DNA of 34,452 nucleotides from CAMLHU01 sp031393795 (GTDB lineage Bacteria > Gemmatimonadota > Gemmatimonadetes > Gemmatimonadales > GWC2-71-9): NCBI GenBank assembly GCA_031393795.1, contig JANMWE010000158.1, positions 1 through 34,452 of the forward strand, written 5' to 3'. Shown in pieces: positions 22,157 through 31,556 of this stretch. The notes beneath the pieces were generated by a model that was not told the origin of the DNA, searched no databases, and saw only the letters and a list, made by a program, of their open reading frames with translations. Within the stretch, counting starts at the first letter, position 1, and every line of letters starts with the position of its first letter. The translations under genes and the position numbers were made by a program.

Positions 22157-25100
22157 TGCGCCGCCTCCCGCTCGCCTTCCTCAAGGCGCTCACGATCGTC
22201 CTCCTCGGCCTCTTCGGGACCGTGGCCGGATCGATCGCGGCGGTCTTCCTCACGCCGGCGGGGCGCGGGCTCGCGGGTCGCACCCTTTCGGAACAGCTCG
22301 ACGGGCTGGTGCAGGGGGACGTCGAGGTGGGCGCCGTCGGAGGCCCGCTCTGGAGCGGACTCGACGTCGACCGACTCGTGGTGCGCGACACCGCAGGGGA
22401 CGTGGTCCTGGAGGCCGGGCAGCTCGGCGTACACTACCACCTGTTCGATCTCCTCGCCGGCCGCTTCATCCTGACCGAGGTCACTGTGGACGGGCTCCGT
22501 CTCGTGCTGGAAAAGCACCGGGACGGTCACTGGAACATCGAACGGATCCTCCGTCCGGCGCAGCCCGGCGCGGTCGCAGGCCCCACCCGGCTGATCCGGT
22601 TGCAGGATCTCACCATCCGGAACGGCGAGGTCCGGCTGTACCAGCCGTGGAACCCCCCGGACTCGGCCCGCACACCGAAGGCCGCCGCGGCCGCGCTCGC
22701 GGCAGAACGGCGGCACGCCGGCAGGCGCATCGAGGCGGGCCCGGAGGGCTACCGCAAATTCACGCTCTTCTCCGATCTTGGCGGGCGCTTCCAGACGCTG
22801 CAGATCTCGTCACCTGATCACGCGCCGCTCCGCGCCGAGTTCGATTCGCTCGCGGTCCGCGTGAGCGACCCGGCCGTGGATCTCCGAGGCGCCGTGGGCA
22901 CCGCCGAGCTCACGGGAGCGACCTTGAGGCTCGATCTGAGCAAGGCGGTGCTCCCGGCCTCGCACATGGCGGTGAAGGGGAGCGTCGGTCTCGGTCATGG
23001 CGGCCCTTTCTTCGCGCTCGCCGTGGTCGCCTCGCAGGTGGCGCTCCGCGACCTTCGGGGGTTCGTCGCAGGCCTTCCGGACTTTTCCGGCTCCGCCCAT
23101 GCGACGCTGCGGAGTGACTCCACCGGGCGGCTCACCACCGCGGTGGAAGGACTCGACGTTCGCGGGAGGCAGGGGCGCGCCACCGGTCGGCTCACCGCGG
23201 TGGCGGGGGGGAACCAGGAGCTCGAATTCGCCGGGCTCGACCTGCTGCTCTTCGGGGCCGACCCGCAGGCAATGGGCGGGTGGGTGGACAGCATCCCGCT
23301 CCACGGCACCCTCGACGGTCACGTGCTCGCCAACGGCCCGCTCAGCGGGTTGGTGGTGGACGCGGACGTGGTATACCGGGATTCCCGGGTCGCCGGCACG
23401 CCGCCCAATCACCTGAGCATCATCGGCCGCCTTCGGCTCGGCGGCGCGACCGGGATGGTGTTCGATACCCTCACCCTGCGGGGGTCGGATCTCGACCTCG
23501 CGACCGTGCGCGTGCTGGTCCCCTCGAACCCGCTGGTGGGACGCGCCGCGATCGAAGGGACGCTGGTGGGGCCGTGGCGCGCCTTCACCTGGCGCGGCAC
23601 CGCCGTGCACCGCGATGGCGAGCGCCCGGTGAGCGTGATGCGCGGGACCGTGTTCCTCGACACGCGGAGCCCGGTCTCGGCGTTCGACGCCGATGTCGGC
23701 CTCACACCGCTGGTGCTCGAAGGACTTGCCGGCACCTGGCCGGATCTGCCCGTCGGCGGGAGCCTGCGCGGTACCGTCCGCGCCCGCGGCACGATGGCGC
23801 GGTTCGCGCTCGACGCCGACCTGCACGGTGCGCCGGGGCATTTCGCGGGGAGCGCGATCGTCAGTTCCGAAGGGGACGCGTGGGGATTCGACTCGGTCGA
23901 CGTGCGCTTCGACAGCCTCGACCTCGTCGCCTTCGGCGACACCGCCCTCCATACGCAACTGCTCGGCACCCTCGCCGGCGGTGGGCGCATCGACCCGGCG
24001 CACCCCACCATCGGCCACCTGCTCGTCACCCTCGGGGCCGGCTGGATACGCGAGGTGCCGATCGACTCGGCTCGATTCGCGATCGCCAGCGACGCGGCGA
24101 CCCTCACGATCGACACGGCCTTCGTGCGCTGGCCCAGTGGGCGGCTGGAAGCGGCTGGACGGATCGCGCGGACGGCGCCGTCGCAGGGCGGGATCGTCCT
24201 GCAAGGAGAGGCCGCGGATCTCGGCGTGTTCGACTCCCTCGCCAACGTGCTGCTCCACCCCGCCATCGATACGACCTTCGTGGCCCGGCCCCTCGGCGGG
24301 CGGGCGGAGTTCACCGCCACGGTGGGCGGCGCGCTCGATTCGCTCACGCTCGATACGCGGGTGAGCGCCCGCGAAGTGGCGTGGCAGCGCTTCCGCCTCC
24401 CGGCCGCCCGCGCGACCCTCGTGTACGGCGGCGGGGCCAGCGGGACCATCCACTTCTCGGCCACGGTCGACACGGCCACCTGGGGTGCCTGGAGCATCGG
24501 CGCGACCACCCTCGGCGCCGAAGGTCGTCTCGATTCGCTGCGGTGGAATGTGGCCGGCCTCGTCGGCCCCACCGACTCCATCGTCGCAGGTGGTCGCTGG
24601 CACCAGACCGGCGATACCACCGCCGTCGGCATCGACTCGCTGCTGGCGGCTCTCACCGCGCATACCTGGCGGCTGGCGAGGCCGGCCACCGTCCTCAATA
24701 CGGCGGGAGCGTGGCAGGTCGACTCCCTCGTCCTCGCCGCCGTGGATGGCTCGGGGGAGCTCCGGTTCGCCGGCGTGCTGCCGAGCGAGCGTCCGGGAGC
24801 GGCCACGCTCACCGCGCTCGGTCTCGACCTGCGCGACGTGATGGGCCTGATGCAGCGCGACACGGTCGGGGTCCTCGGGCGCGGGGCGGCCGACCTGACC
24901 ATCGGAGGCACCGCCTCCGCGCCGCTCCTCCGCGGCACCTTCTCGCTCTCCGAAGGAGGCTTCCGCGAGTTCCGGGCCCCCTATCTGCAGGGTGCCTTCG
25001 ACTACGGCGCCCGGCAGTTGCAGGCCACGGTGCTCCTCTGGCGGACCGGGAAGCAGGCGCTCGCGGTCTCGGTGGACAGCCTCCCCATCGATCTCGCGTT

Positions 25101-26604
25101 CCACGGCGTGAATGACCGCTTGATCGACGGCCCGCTCTTCATCCGCGCCACCGCCGACAGCGCCGACCTCGGCCTGCTCGAAGCGTTCACGACGAACCTG
25201 CGCCGGGTGCGTGGATCGCTCACTGCCGACGTGACCCTCTCCGGTCGCTGGGGGGACACCCGGCTGGGTGGGACCGTGGAGGTGATCGACGCCGCCGCCA
25301 CCCTCCCCGGCCTCGGGGTCCGGTGGGAGAAGATGGGGGCGCGCCTCCACCTGACCGGCGATTCCATCGTGATCGACGCCTTGAGCCTGCGCGGTGGGGA
25401 AGGGACCGCCAGCGTCACCGGGCGGGCGCGCTTCGAGCGCGGTCGCACTCCGACGCTCGACCTGGACGTGCGCGCGAATCGCTTCCGGGCGATGGACGTG
25501 CGCAACTATCTGACCCTCGTCGCGTCGGGGCGCCTGTCCGTGAAGGGCCCCCTGTTCGGCGCCACGCTCACGGGCAACGGTCGCGCCGACGCGGGTGCGC
25601 TTTACTTCGCCGACCTCGTCACGAAGCAGATCGTCGACCTCAACGACCCCGCGACCGCCGACCTGATCGACACCGCGCTGGTGCGCGAGGCGCGCCTCGG
25701 GCCCTCCTTCCAGAACCAGTTCATCGATTCGCTCCGGATCGACAACTTCCGCCTCACGGTGGGCGAGGACTTCTGGCTCCGGTCGGCCGACGCCAACATC
25801 AAGCTCTCGGGCTCCGCGACGGTGAACAAAGTGGCGCGCAACTACCGCCTCGACGGCACGCTCACCGCCGAACGGGGACAGTACACGCTCAAGATGGGCT
25901 TCATCACCCGTGACTTCGACGTCCGGCGCGGGACGGTGCGCTTCCTCGGTACCCCCGACCTGAATGCGGAGCTCGACCTGACCGCGGACCACCGGGTCAA
26001 GGCCACCGATGGCACCGCCGACATCGACATCCAGGCGTCGATCACGGGGACCCTGCTGGTGCCGAAGCTGACGCTGATCAACCCCGCCAACCCGCAGATG
26101 GTCGAGACCGACATCGTCTCCTACCTGATGTTCGGCCGGTCGACCGCGGCCCTGCAGGGGAACAACACCGCCGAAGGGGCCCGCCAGCAGCGGGCGGTCG
26201 CCACTGCGTGGTCGTATCTCGCGCCCGCGCTCTCGAGCGAGATCGAACGCACGCTCATCTCCGACCTCGGCGTCCCGGTGGATTACATCCAGATCCGGCC
26301 CGGCGGCATCGGCACCAGCTCGATCGAGGGTTCCTCGTCCGCCCTGACCACGGTCAGCGCAGGCTGGCAGGTGGGACGGCAGACCTACGTGGCCTTGAAC
26401 GCCGGGATCTGCAACGGGAACCCGACCGACCTGAGCTACCGGAATTTCGGGGCCAGCCTCGAGCAGCGCCTGCAGCGGGACTGGCGCGTCACGCTCAGCG
26501 TCGAGCCGGTGTTCACCTGCAGCTCGGCCCCCGGCACCTCGACGCTCGCCAACTCGAGCCTGTACCAGCTGGGCCTCGACCTCCTCTGGGATCGGGAGTA
26601 CTGA
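22156..26604 (+). CDS. tamB: TamB-like translocation and assembly protein (DUF490 domain)
   Basis: 1482 residues. A single N-terminal membrane anchor (FLKALTIVLLGLFGTVAGSI, about residues 9-28) is followed by a very long beta-helical body of repeated strand motifs typical of AsmA/TamB lipid-bridge proteins. The C-terminal DUF490 region is clear: RRGTVRFLGTPDLNAELDL, TGTLLVPKLTLINPANPQM, DIVSYLMFGRSTAAL and IERTLISDLGVPVDYIQIRP. TamB spans the periplasm and pairs with TamA. The ATG overlaps the TGA of the TamA-like gene by one base (TGATG), so the two are coupled. It is slightly longer than E. coli TamB (about 1259 residues). Confidence 0.95.
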   Translation: MRRLPLAFLKALTIVLLGLFGTVAGSIAAVFLTPAGRGLAGRTLSEQLDGLVQGDVEVGAVGGPLWSGLDVDRLVVRDTAGDVVLEAGQLGVHYHLFDLLAGRFILTEVTVDGLRLVLEKHRDGHWNIERILRPAQPGAVAGPTRLIRLQDLTIRNGEVRLYQPWNPPDSARTPKAAAAALAAERRHAGRRIEAGPEGYRKFTLFSDLGGRFQTLQISSPDHAPLRAEFDSLAVRVSDPAVDLRGAVGTAELTGATLRLDLSKAVLPASHMAVKGSVGLGHGGPFFALAVVASQVALRDLRGFVAGLPDFSGSAHATLRSDSTGRLTTAVEGLDVRGRQGRATGRLTAVAGGNQELEFAGLDLLLFGADPQAMGGWVDSIPLHGTLDGHVLANGPLSGLVVDADVVYRDSRVAGTPPNHLSIIGRLRLGGATGMVFDTLTLRGSDLDLATVRVLVPSNPLVGRAAIEGTLVGPWRAFTWRGTAVHRDGERPVSVMRGTVFLDTRSPVSAFDADVGLTPLVLEGLAGTWPDLPVGGSLRGTVRARGTMARFALDADLHGAPGHFAGSAIVSSEGDAWGFDSVDVRFDSLDLVAFGDTALHTQLLGTLAGGGRIDPAHPTIGHLLVTLGAGWIREVPIDSARFAIASDAATLTIDTAFVRWPSGRLEAAGRIARTAPSQGGIVLQGEAADLGVFDSLANVLLHPAIDTTFVARPLGGRAEFTATVGGALDSLTLDTRVSAREVAWQRFRLPAARATLVYGGGASGTIHFSATVDTATWGAWSIGATTLGAEGRLDSLRWNVAGLVGPTDSIVAGGRWHQTGDTTAVGIDSLLAALTAHTWRLARPATVLNTAGAWQVDSLVLAAVDGSGELRFAGVLPSERPGAATLTALGLDLRDVMGLMQRDTVGVLGRGAADLTIGGTASAPLLRGTFSLSEGGFREFRAPYLQGAFDYGARQLQATVLLWRTGKQALAVSVDSLPIDLAFHGVNDRLIDGPLFIRATADSADLGLLEAFTTNLRRVRGSLTADVTLSGRWGDTRLGGTVEVIDAAATLPGLGVRWEKMGARLHLTGDSIVIDALSLRGGEGTASVTGRARFERGRTPTLDLDVRANRFRAMDVRNYLTLVASGRLSVKGPLFGATLTGNGRADAGALYFADLVTKQIVDLNDPATADLIDTALVREARLGPSFQNQFIDSLRIDNFRLTVGEDFWLRSADANIKLSGSATVNKVARNYRLDGTLTAERGQYTLKMGFITRDFDVRRGTVRFLGTPDLNAELDLTADHRVKATDGTADIDIQASITGTLLVPKLTLINPANPQMVETDIVSYLMFGRSTAALQGNNTAEGARQQRAVATAWSYLAPALSSEIERTLISDLGVPVDYIQIRPGGIGTSSIEGSSSALTTVSAGWQVGRQTYVALNAGICNGNPTDLSYRNFGASLEQRLQRDWRVTLSVEPVFTCSSAPGTSTLANSSLYQLGLDLLWDREY

Positions 26605-26605
26605 C

Positions 26606-27517
26606 GTGACCCGCGCGCTGATCATCACCAACCCCGCTGCCGCCCGCACTCGACCCGAGTCGGTCGAAGTGGTCGAGCGCGTCCTGCGGGCCGGGGGGTG
26701 GAGCGTGCGGGTGCTCGCCACCGGGGGCTCGGGCGACGCGCGACGCCTGGCCGAAGAAGCCGTGCGCGATGCGTACGATGTGGTGGGGGTGTTCGGCGGC
26801 GACGGCACCACGATGCAGGCCGCGGCCGCGCTCGTCGGCTCGCAGACGGCGCTCGGAGTCCTCCCCGGGGGGACCGGCAACCTGCTGGCCGGGAATCTGC
26901 GCATCCCCTCCGACCCTCGGCGCGCCGCGATGGCGCTGCTGGCAGGGGTGCGCCGGCCCTTCGATCTCGGGCGGGTCGAACGCACGGACGGCATCCATTA
27001 CTTCGCGGTCGCCGCCGGTGCGGGGATCGACGCCCAGGTGATGGCGGAGACCGCGCCGGCCGAGAAGCGGAAGTGGGGGATGGGCGCCTATTTCGCGACG
27101 ACGTTCCGTCTCCTCCCCGAGATCCGGAGCAAGGTCTACCAGATCACGGTCGACGGCCGCGAGTACGAGATGCGTGCCTCCCTGCTGGTCGTGGCCAACT
27201 GCACCGAAGTGATCCCACCGTTCATCAAGTTCCGCCGGGGAGCGGCACCCGATGACGGACTGTTCGACGTTGTTGCGATCCGTGCCGACACGCTGGGAGA
27301 GAGTGCGCGGGCGTTCTGGCAGTTCCTCCGCGAGTCCGACCGCACCGATCCCGAGGGAAGTCTCGTCGGCCACGCCCGGGGCAAGGTGGTCACCATCGCC
27401 ACCGACCCGATCCTTCCGATGCAGCTCGACGGCGACCTCGCCGGAACGACACCATTCACCGCGGAGGTCGTCCCGGGTGCGATCCAGGTGCTGGCCCCGG
27501 CGCGGAGGGTGTCGTGA
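26606..27517 (+). CDS. Diacylglycerol kinase catalytic-domain lipid kinase (YegS-like)
   Basis: 303 residues with a GTG start. The ATP-binding glycine loop GVFGGDGTTMQA and LGVLPGGTGNLLAGN (residues about 60-95) define the DAGK_cat domain; YRP-like C-terminal strands complete the lipid-kinase fold (SKVYQITVDGREYEM; FDVVAIRADT; MQLDGDLAG). It phosphorylates a lipid such as diacylglycerol or a sphingoid base at the inner membrane. One base separates the TamB stop from the GTG, and its own stop overlaps the histidine-kinase GTG by 4 bases. Linkage to tamAB suggests a role in envelope phospholipid balance (inference). Confidence 0.93.
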   Translation: MTRALIITNPAAARTRPESVEVVERVLRAGGWSVRVLATGGSGDARRLAEEAVRDAYDVVGVFGGDGTTMQAAAALVGSQTALGVLPGGTGNLLAGNLRIPSDPRRAAMALLAGVRRPFDLGRVERTDGIHYFAVAAGAGIDAQVMAETAPAEKRKWGMGAYFATTFRLLPEIRSKVYQITVDGREYEMRASLLVVANCTEVIPPFIKFRRGAAPDDGLFDVVAIRADTLGESARAFWQFLRESDRTDPEGSLVGHARGKVVTIATDPILPMQLDGDLAGTTPFTAEVVPGAIQVLAPARRVS

Positions 27518-29994
27518 CGCACCGGTCCACTCCCGGCGGTGTCCTCCCCGCCGAGGTGGTGGCCTCGCTGGCGCAGGCGGCCGCGATGCAGGCCACGCCG
27601 GAGGTGCTGTACGACGTCATCCGGCGTCAGACCGAGCGGCTGGTCGACGCCGATTCATTCTACCTCGCGCTCTGGGACCCGCTGACCGAGATCATCCATT
27701 TTGTGGCGCACCACGACCGGGGGGAGCTGGAAGGTGCCTACGACCATCCCCTCAGCGACGGGCCCACCAGCTGGGTGATCCGGAACGAGCAGAGCCTCCG
27801 ATTCGACGCCGACCTGCCCCTGCCGATCAGCCAAGGGATCACGTTCGGCTCGGGCGCGCGGTCGGTCTCGGGGGCGCACGTCCCGGTGAAGTTCGGCGAC
27901 CGCCTGGTCGGGGTCCTCTCGGCGCAGAGCTACCGCCCCGGGCGGTTCCCCGTCCAGGCGGTGCAGGTCCTCGAGGCCCTGGCCGCGCACGCGGGGGTCG
28001 CGCTCGAGGCGGGGCGGCTGGCGCGCGCGGCCCAGACGGATCGGGTGGCCGCGGGGGCCGAGCTGGCGGCAATGAGCGAACTCCGGGCCCAGCTCGACCG
28101 ACGGCTGCGCGAGCTCGACGCGCTCCGTCGCACCGCCCACGAGTTGGCGGGGACCGCCGACGCGGAAGCGACGATGCGGACCGTGGCGGAGGAGGGGATG
28201 CGGCTCTTTGAGGCGACCCATGCTGGCGTCGTGCTGATCGACGCCGCGCATCGGACCGTCCGACACGCCATCGCGATCAATCTTTCGCCCGAGTACACCA
28301 GCGCGATGGACGCTGCCTTCTTCGGGCTGCGCTACGCTGAGCTGCTGCTCCGGGGCGAAGTGGTCACCGTCCCCGACGCTCGGGGACGGGTCATCCCGGG
28401 ACTGACGGAGCATATCCTGGCCGCGGGATTCGTTTCCGTCATCGCCTTGCCCCTCGTTTTCGGGGAGGAGGTCATCGGCGTGCTCGCCTTCGGACACGAC
28501 CGCCCCCGTGCCTGGGAGACGGACGAGATCGCGCTCGCGCGCGCCTTCGCCGACCAGGCGGCGCTCGCCATCGGCAAGGCCCGGCTGCTCGACACGGTCA
28601 CGCGCGCCAAGACCGAGTGGCAGGTAGTGTTCGATGCGGCGCCGAGCGGGCTGGCCATCGTCGACGCCGTCGGGAACGTGGTGCGGGGCAACCGCGCGCT
28701 CGCCCGGCTCACCGACGTGCCGCTCACGGGACTGGGCGGGCGCGCGCTCGCGAGCCTCTTTCCCGAGTGGCCCTGGGGCACCGAGGATCCGCTGCCGCAG
28801 GCGCGGAGCGGGATCACCGTCTCCCGCCTGATGCCGGCCAGCGCGGGCCGGATGCTGGTGATCACGCTCGCCCCCGAGAGCGACGGGCGGGTCGTGGCGG
28901 TCCTCGACGACGTGACGCGCGAGCAGGAGGCGCTCGAAGCGCTGCGCCGCTCCGAGGGGCGGTTCCGCGCCCTCCTGGCCGCGGCGCCCGTCGCCATCCT
29001 CACGCTCGACCGGGACGGCACGGTCAACGCGGTCAACGCGGCCGCGACCTCCCTATTGGGCGTCTCGCCCGGCGGCGCGATGGTCCCCCTGGCCGACTTG
29101 CTGGTGCCGGGGGAGCGGGCCCACGTGGAGGCCCATTTCGCCGCCGCCTTCGCGGGCGAGACGCGCGAATGTCTCGCCCACCTCCGGCGCCCCGACGGCG
29201 CCGTGCGGGAGGCGCACCTGGTCGCGGTCCCCCTCGAGGAGCGGGGCGGAGTACGCACCGTGCTCGCGCTGGCCCGGGACGTGACCGATGAACAGGCGCT
29301 CCGCGAACGGGTGGCCCACGCCGAAAAGATGGTGGCGCTCGGGCAGCTGGTCTCGGGTGTGGCGCACGAGATCAACAATCCGCTGGCCGGGATCACGGCG
29401 TTGGCGGAGGCGCTCGCGGTCGAGGAGCGCGACGAGGGCACTGAGCGGATCCTCGACACCATCCGGCGTGAGGCGGGGCGCGCCGCCCGCATCGTCCAGG
29501 GGCTCCTCCTCTTTTCCCGCCAGCGTCCACTCGAGCGGCGTGACATGGACCTGAATGCGCTGGTGCGCGAGGTGGTCGCGATCGCGCCCCCGGGCGAGGC
29601 GACCTGGGTCCTCGAGCTCGCTCCCGACCTCCCGTTGGTGGGGGCCGACCAGGATCAGGTGATCCAGGTGGTGCGGAACCTCGTCCGGAACGGCACCCAG
29701 GCGATGGCGGGGCGACCCGCGCCGGTCGGACGGATCCGGACCTGGGCCGAAAGCGATGTGGTCTGCTGCGAAGTGCTGGACCAGGGGCCGGGGATTGCGC
29801 CCGACGTCTTGGGGCGCATCTTCGAGCCATTCTTCACGACCAAAGCGGCCGGGGAGGGTACCGGTCTAGGTTTATCCATATCCCACGGCATCGTCCGGGC
29901 GCACGGTGGTGAGATCCGCGCCCAGAACCGCCCCGAAGGCGGTGCACGATTCTGGTTCGACCTCCCCCGCGCGACCCCCTCGCGCCCCAGGTGA
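27514..29994 (+). CDS. GAF-GAF-PAS-PAS sensor histidine kinase
   Basis: 826 residues with a GTG start overlapping the previous TGA. There are two GAF domains (about 25-170 and 205-360) and two PAS domains (about 365-470 and 480-595). The HisKA helix carries the phospho-acceptor His618 (GQLVSGVAHEINNPLAG), and the ATPase domain has the N-box RNLVRNGTQAM (722-731), G1 DQGPGIAP (756-763), F-box FEPFFTTK and G2 GTGLGLSI (782-789). No transmembrane segment is seen, so it is a cytoplasmic sensor of ligands, redox or energy state through GAF/PAS. It is the likely partner of the NtrC-type regulator 6 bases downstream, judging by adjacency and the NtrB-like HEINNPL motif. Confidence 0.94.
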   Translation: MTHRSTPGGVLPAEVVASLAQAAAMQATPEVLYDVIRRQTERLVDADSFYLALWDPLTEIIHFVAHHDRGELEGAYDHPLSDGPTSWVIRNEQSLRFDADLPLPISQGITFGSGARSVSGAHVPVKFGDRLVGVLSAQSYRPGRFPVQAVQVLEALAAHAGVALEAGRLARAAQTDRVAAGAELAAMSELRAQLDRRLRELDALRRTAHELAGTADAEATMRTVAEEGMRLFEATHAGVVLIDAAHRTVRHAIAINLSPEYTSAMDAAFFGLRYAELLLRGEVVTVPDARGRVIPGLTEHILAAGFVSVIALPLVFGEEVIGVLAFGHDRPRAWETDEIALARAFADQAALAIGKARLLDTVTRAKTEWQVVFDAAPSGLAIVDAVGNVVRGNRALARLTDVPLTGLGGRALASLFPEWPWGTEDPLPQARSGITVSRLMPASAGRMLVITLAPESDGRVVAVLDDVTREQEALEALRRSEGRFRALLAAAPVAILTLDRDGTVNAVNAAATSLLGVSPGGAMVPLADLLVPGERAHVEAHFAAAFAGETRECLAHLRRPDGAVREAHLVAVPLEERGGVRTVLALARDVTDEQALRERVAHAEKMVALGQLVSGVAHEINNPLAGITALAEALAVEERDEGTERILDTIRREAGRAARIVQGLLLFSRQRPLERRDMDLNALVREVVAIAPPGEATWVLELAPDLPLVGADQDQVIQVVRNLVRNGTQAMAGRPAPVGRIRTWAESDVVCCEVLDQGPGIAPDVLGRIFEPFFTTKAAGEGTGLGLSISHGIVRAHGGEIRAQNRPEGGARFWFDLPRATPSRPR

Positions 29995-30000
29995 ACTGAC

Positions 30001-31347
30001 ATGGCAGATACCGTCCTCCTCATCGACGACGATCCGGACATCCTCCGGTCGATCGGCAACTACTTCGAGCAGCTCGGCTACGAGGTGGGGCGTGAGCTCA
30101 CCGGCGAGGCCGGCCTCGAGGCCTACGACCGGATGCGCCCGGACGTGGTGCTGCTCGACCTCGCCCTCCCGGGGATGGACGGGATGCAGGTGCTGGAGCG
30201 CCTGCGTGAACGGAGCGCGTCGGTCATCCTGCTCACCGGACAGACCGACATCGCCACGGCGGTGCGCGCGATGCAGCTGGGGGCGGAGAATTTCCTCCCC
30301 AAGCCGGTCGACATGTCGCACCTCGTCGCCGTCACGGCCAAGGCGATCGACAAGATGAAGCTCCGCCGGGTCAACGAGCTCCTGATGGCCTCGGTGGTGC
30401 CGGGCGAAGGGCTCGAGTCGCTCGGCAAGTCGTCGCGGATGCAGGACTTCGCGCGCCAGGTGAGCCTCCTGGCCCAGAGCGACCGGACCACGGTGCTCCT
30501 CGGGGGCGAGAGCGGGACCGGCAAAGGGTGGGTGGCGCGGATGATCCACAACCTGAGCCCCCGCGCCCGGATGCCGTTCGTCGAGGTCAACTGCGCCGGC
30601 CTCTCGGCCACCTTCCTCGACTCGGAGCTGTTCGGCCACGAGAAGGGGGCGTTCACCGACGCGAAAGACCGCAAGCAGGGGCTGTTCGAGATCGCCGACA
30701 AGGGGACCATCTTCCTCGATGAGATCGGCGACCTCGCCATCGAGCTCCAGCCGAAGCTCCTCAAGGTGCTCGAGACCAAGACCTTCCGTCGGCTCGGCGG
30801 GACCCGCGAGATCACCGTCGACGTGCGCCTCATCGCCGCCACCAATCGCGACCTCCCGACCGACGTGGCCGCGGGACGGTTCCGCGAAGACCTGTACTAC
30901 CGCCTCAACGTGATGCCGCTCGAGCTGCCGCCGCTCCGCGAGCGCTCGCGCGAGGACCGGCTGGCGCTCATCACCCGTCTCTTCCAGGATCTCCGGGCCT
31001 CGGTCCCGGGCGCGCCGAGCCTCATCGCCCCCGAAGCGCTCGAGCGGCTCCTCAGTCATCCGTGGCAGGGGAACGTCCGGGAAATGCGGAACGTGCTCGA
31101 ACGGGCGCTGATCCTCGGCCGGACCAACGTCTCGGTCACGGTGGAGCAGCTCCCGGCCGATTTCCGCGCCAAGGGCGGCGGGAGCGAACGCCGCCATGTA
31201 CCGCTGTCGCTGGATGACCTCGAGCGCCAGCACATCGAACGGACGCTGAAGCACCACCAGGGCAACCGCACCCGTGCGGCCGACGAGCTCGGCATCTCGC
31301 GGGCCACATTGATCAACAAGATCCGCCGCTTCGCCATCCCCACCTGA
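30001..31347 (+). CDS. NtrC-family sigma-54-dependent response regulator
   Basis: 448 residues. The receiver has an Asp9-11 pocket, phosphoacceptor Asp53, Thr79 and Lys101. The AAA+ domain has Walker A GESGTGKG (169-176), Walker B FLDEIGDL (Asp240, Glu241) and arginine-finger region GRFREDLYYRLN (292-303). The sigma-54 contact loop reads GAFTDA (216-221) instead of GAFTGA. A Fis-type HTH is at about 410-443 (HIERTLKHHQGNRTRAADELGISRATLINKI). It would open sigma-54 promoters when phosphorylated, most likely by the upstream kinase. The G-to-D change in the loop may alter sigma-54 coupling; homologues with this form exist to my recollection. Confidence 0.95.
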   Translation: MADTVLLIDDDPDILRSIGNYFEQLGYEVGRELTGEAGLEAYDRMRPDVVLLDLALPGMDGMQVLERLRERSASVILLTGQTDIATAVRAMQLGAENFLPKPVDMSHLVAVTAKAIDKMKLRRVNELLMASVVPGEGLESLGKSSRMQDFARQVSLLAQSDRTTVLLGGESGTGKGWVARMIHNLSPRARMPFVEVNCAGLSATFLDSELFGHEKGAFTDAKDRKQGLFEIADKGTIFLDEIGDLAIELQPKLLKVLETKTFRRLGGTREITVDVRLIAATNRDLPTDVAAGRFREDLYYRLNVMPLELPPLRERSREDRLALITRLFQDLRASVPGAPSLIAPEALERLLSHPWQGNVREMRNVLERALILGRTNVSVTVEQLPADFRAKGGGSERRHVPLSLDDLERQHIERTLKHHQGNRTRAADELGISRATLINKIRRFAIPT

Positions 31348-31360
31348 CCGGGAGCGCGTG

Positions 31361-31549
31361 ATGAACAAGGTCGAAGAGATCGACATGATGATCTGCCGCT
31401 TCTGCGGCAACCCGGAGCGTGCGTCGGAGGGCTATCCGTGTCGCGAGTGCGGCACCTTCCTGTGCATCATCTGCAGCAATCGCGGCGTCGTGCTGTGCAA
31501 GGAGTGCCAGCAGAAGGTCGACGTCCCACCTCTCCCGCAGGTCCCGTGA
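31361..31549 (+). CDS. Four-knuckle zinc-ribbon microprotein
   Basis: 62 residues with four CxxC knuckles: Cys12/15, 27/30, 35/38 and 46/49 (CRFC, CREC, CIIC, CKEC). This pattern should bind two zinc ions in a cross-brace like B-box or RING-type modules. No other domain fits in this length, so it is probably a protein-interaction or nucleic-acid adaptor. ATG 31361 was chosen (GGAG 6 bases upstream); the GTG three bases earlier is too close to it. It lies 13 bases after the NtrC-type gene and 7 before the peptidase gene, so it belongs to the same operon. I do not recognise a named family. Confidence 0.82.
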   Translation: MNKVEEIDMMICRFCGNPERASEGYPCRECGTFLCIICSNRGVVLCKECQQKVDVPPLPQVP

Positions 31550-31556
31550 GGCCCTG

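Noticed and set aside
22810..26994. A 1394-codon open frame on the minus strand opposite tamB
   Set aside because: Composition is a mirror of the strong tamB frame in GC-rich DNA; no motif or signal is seen, while tamB has clear domain motifs and coupled neighbours.
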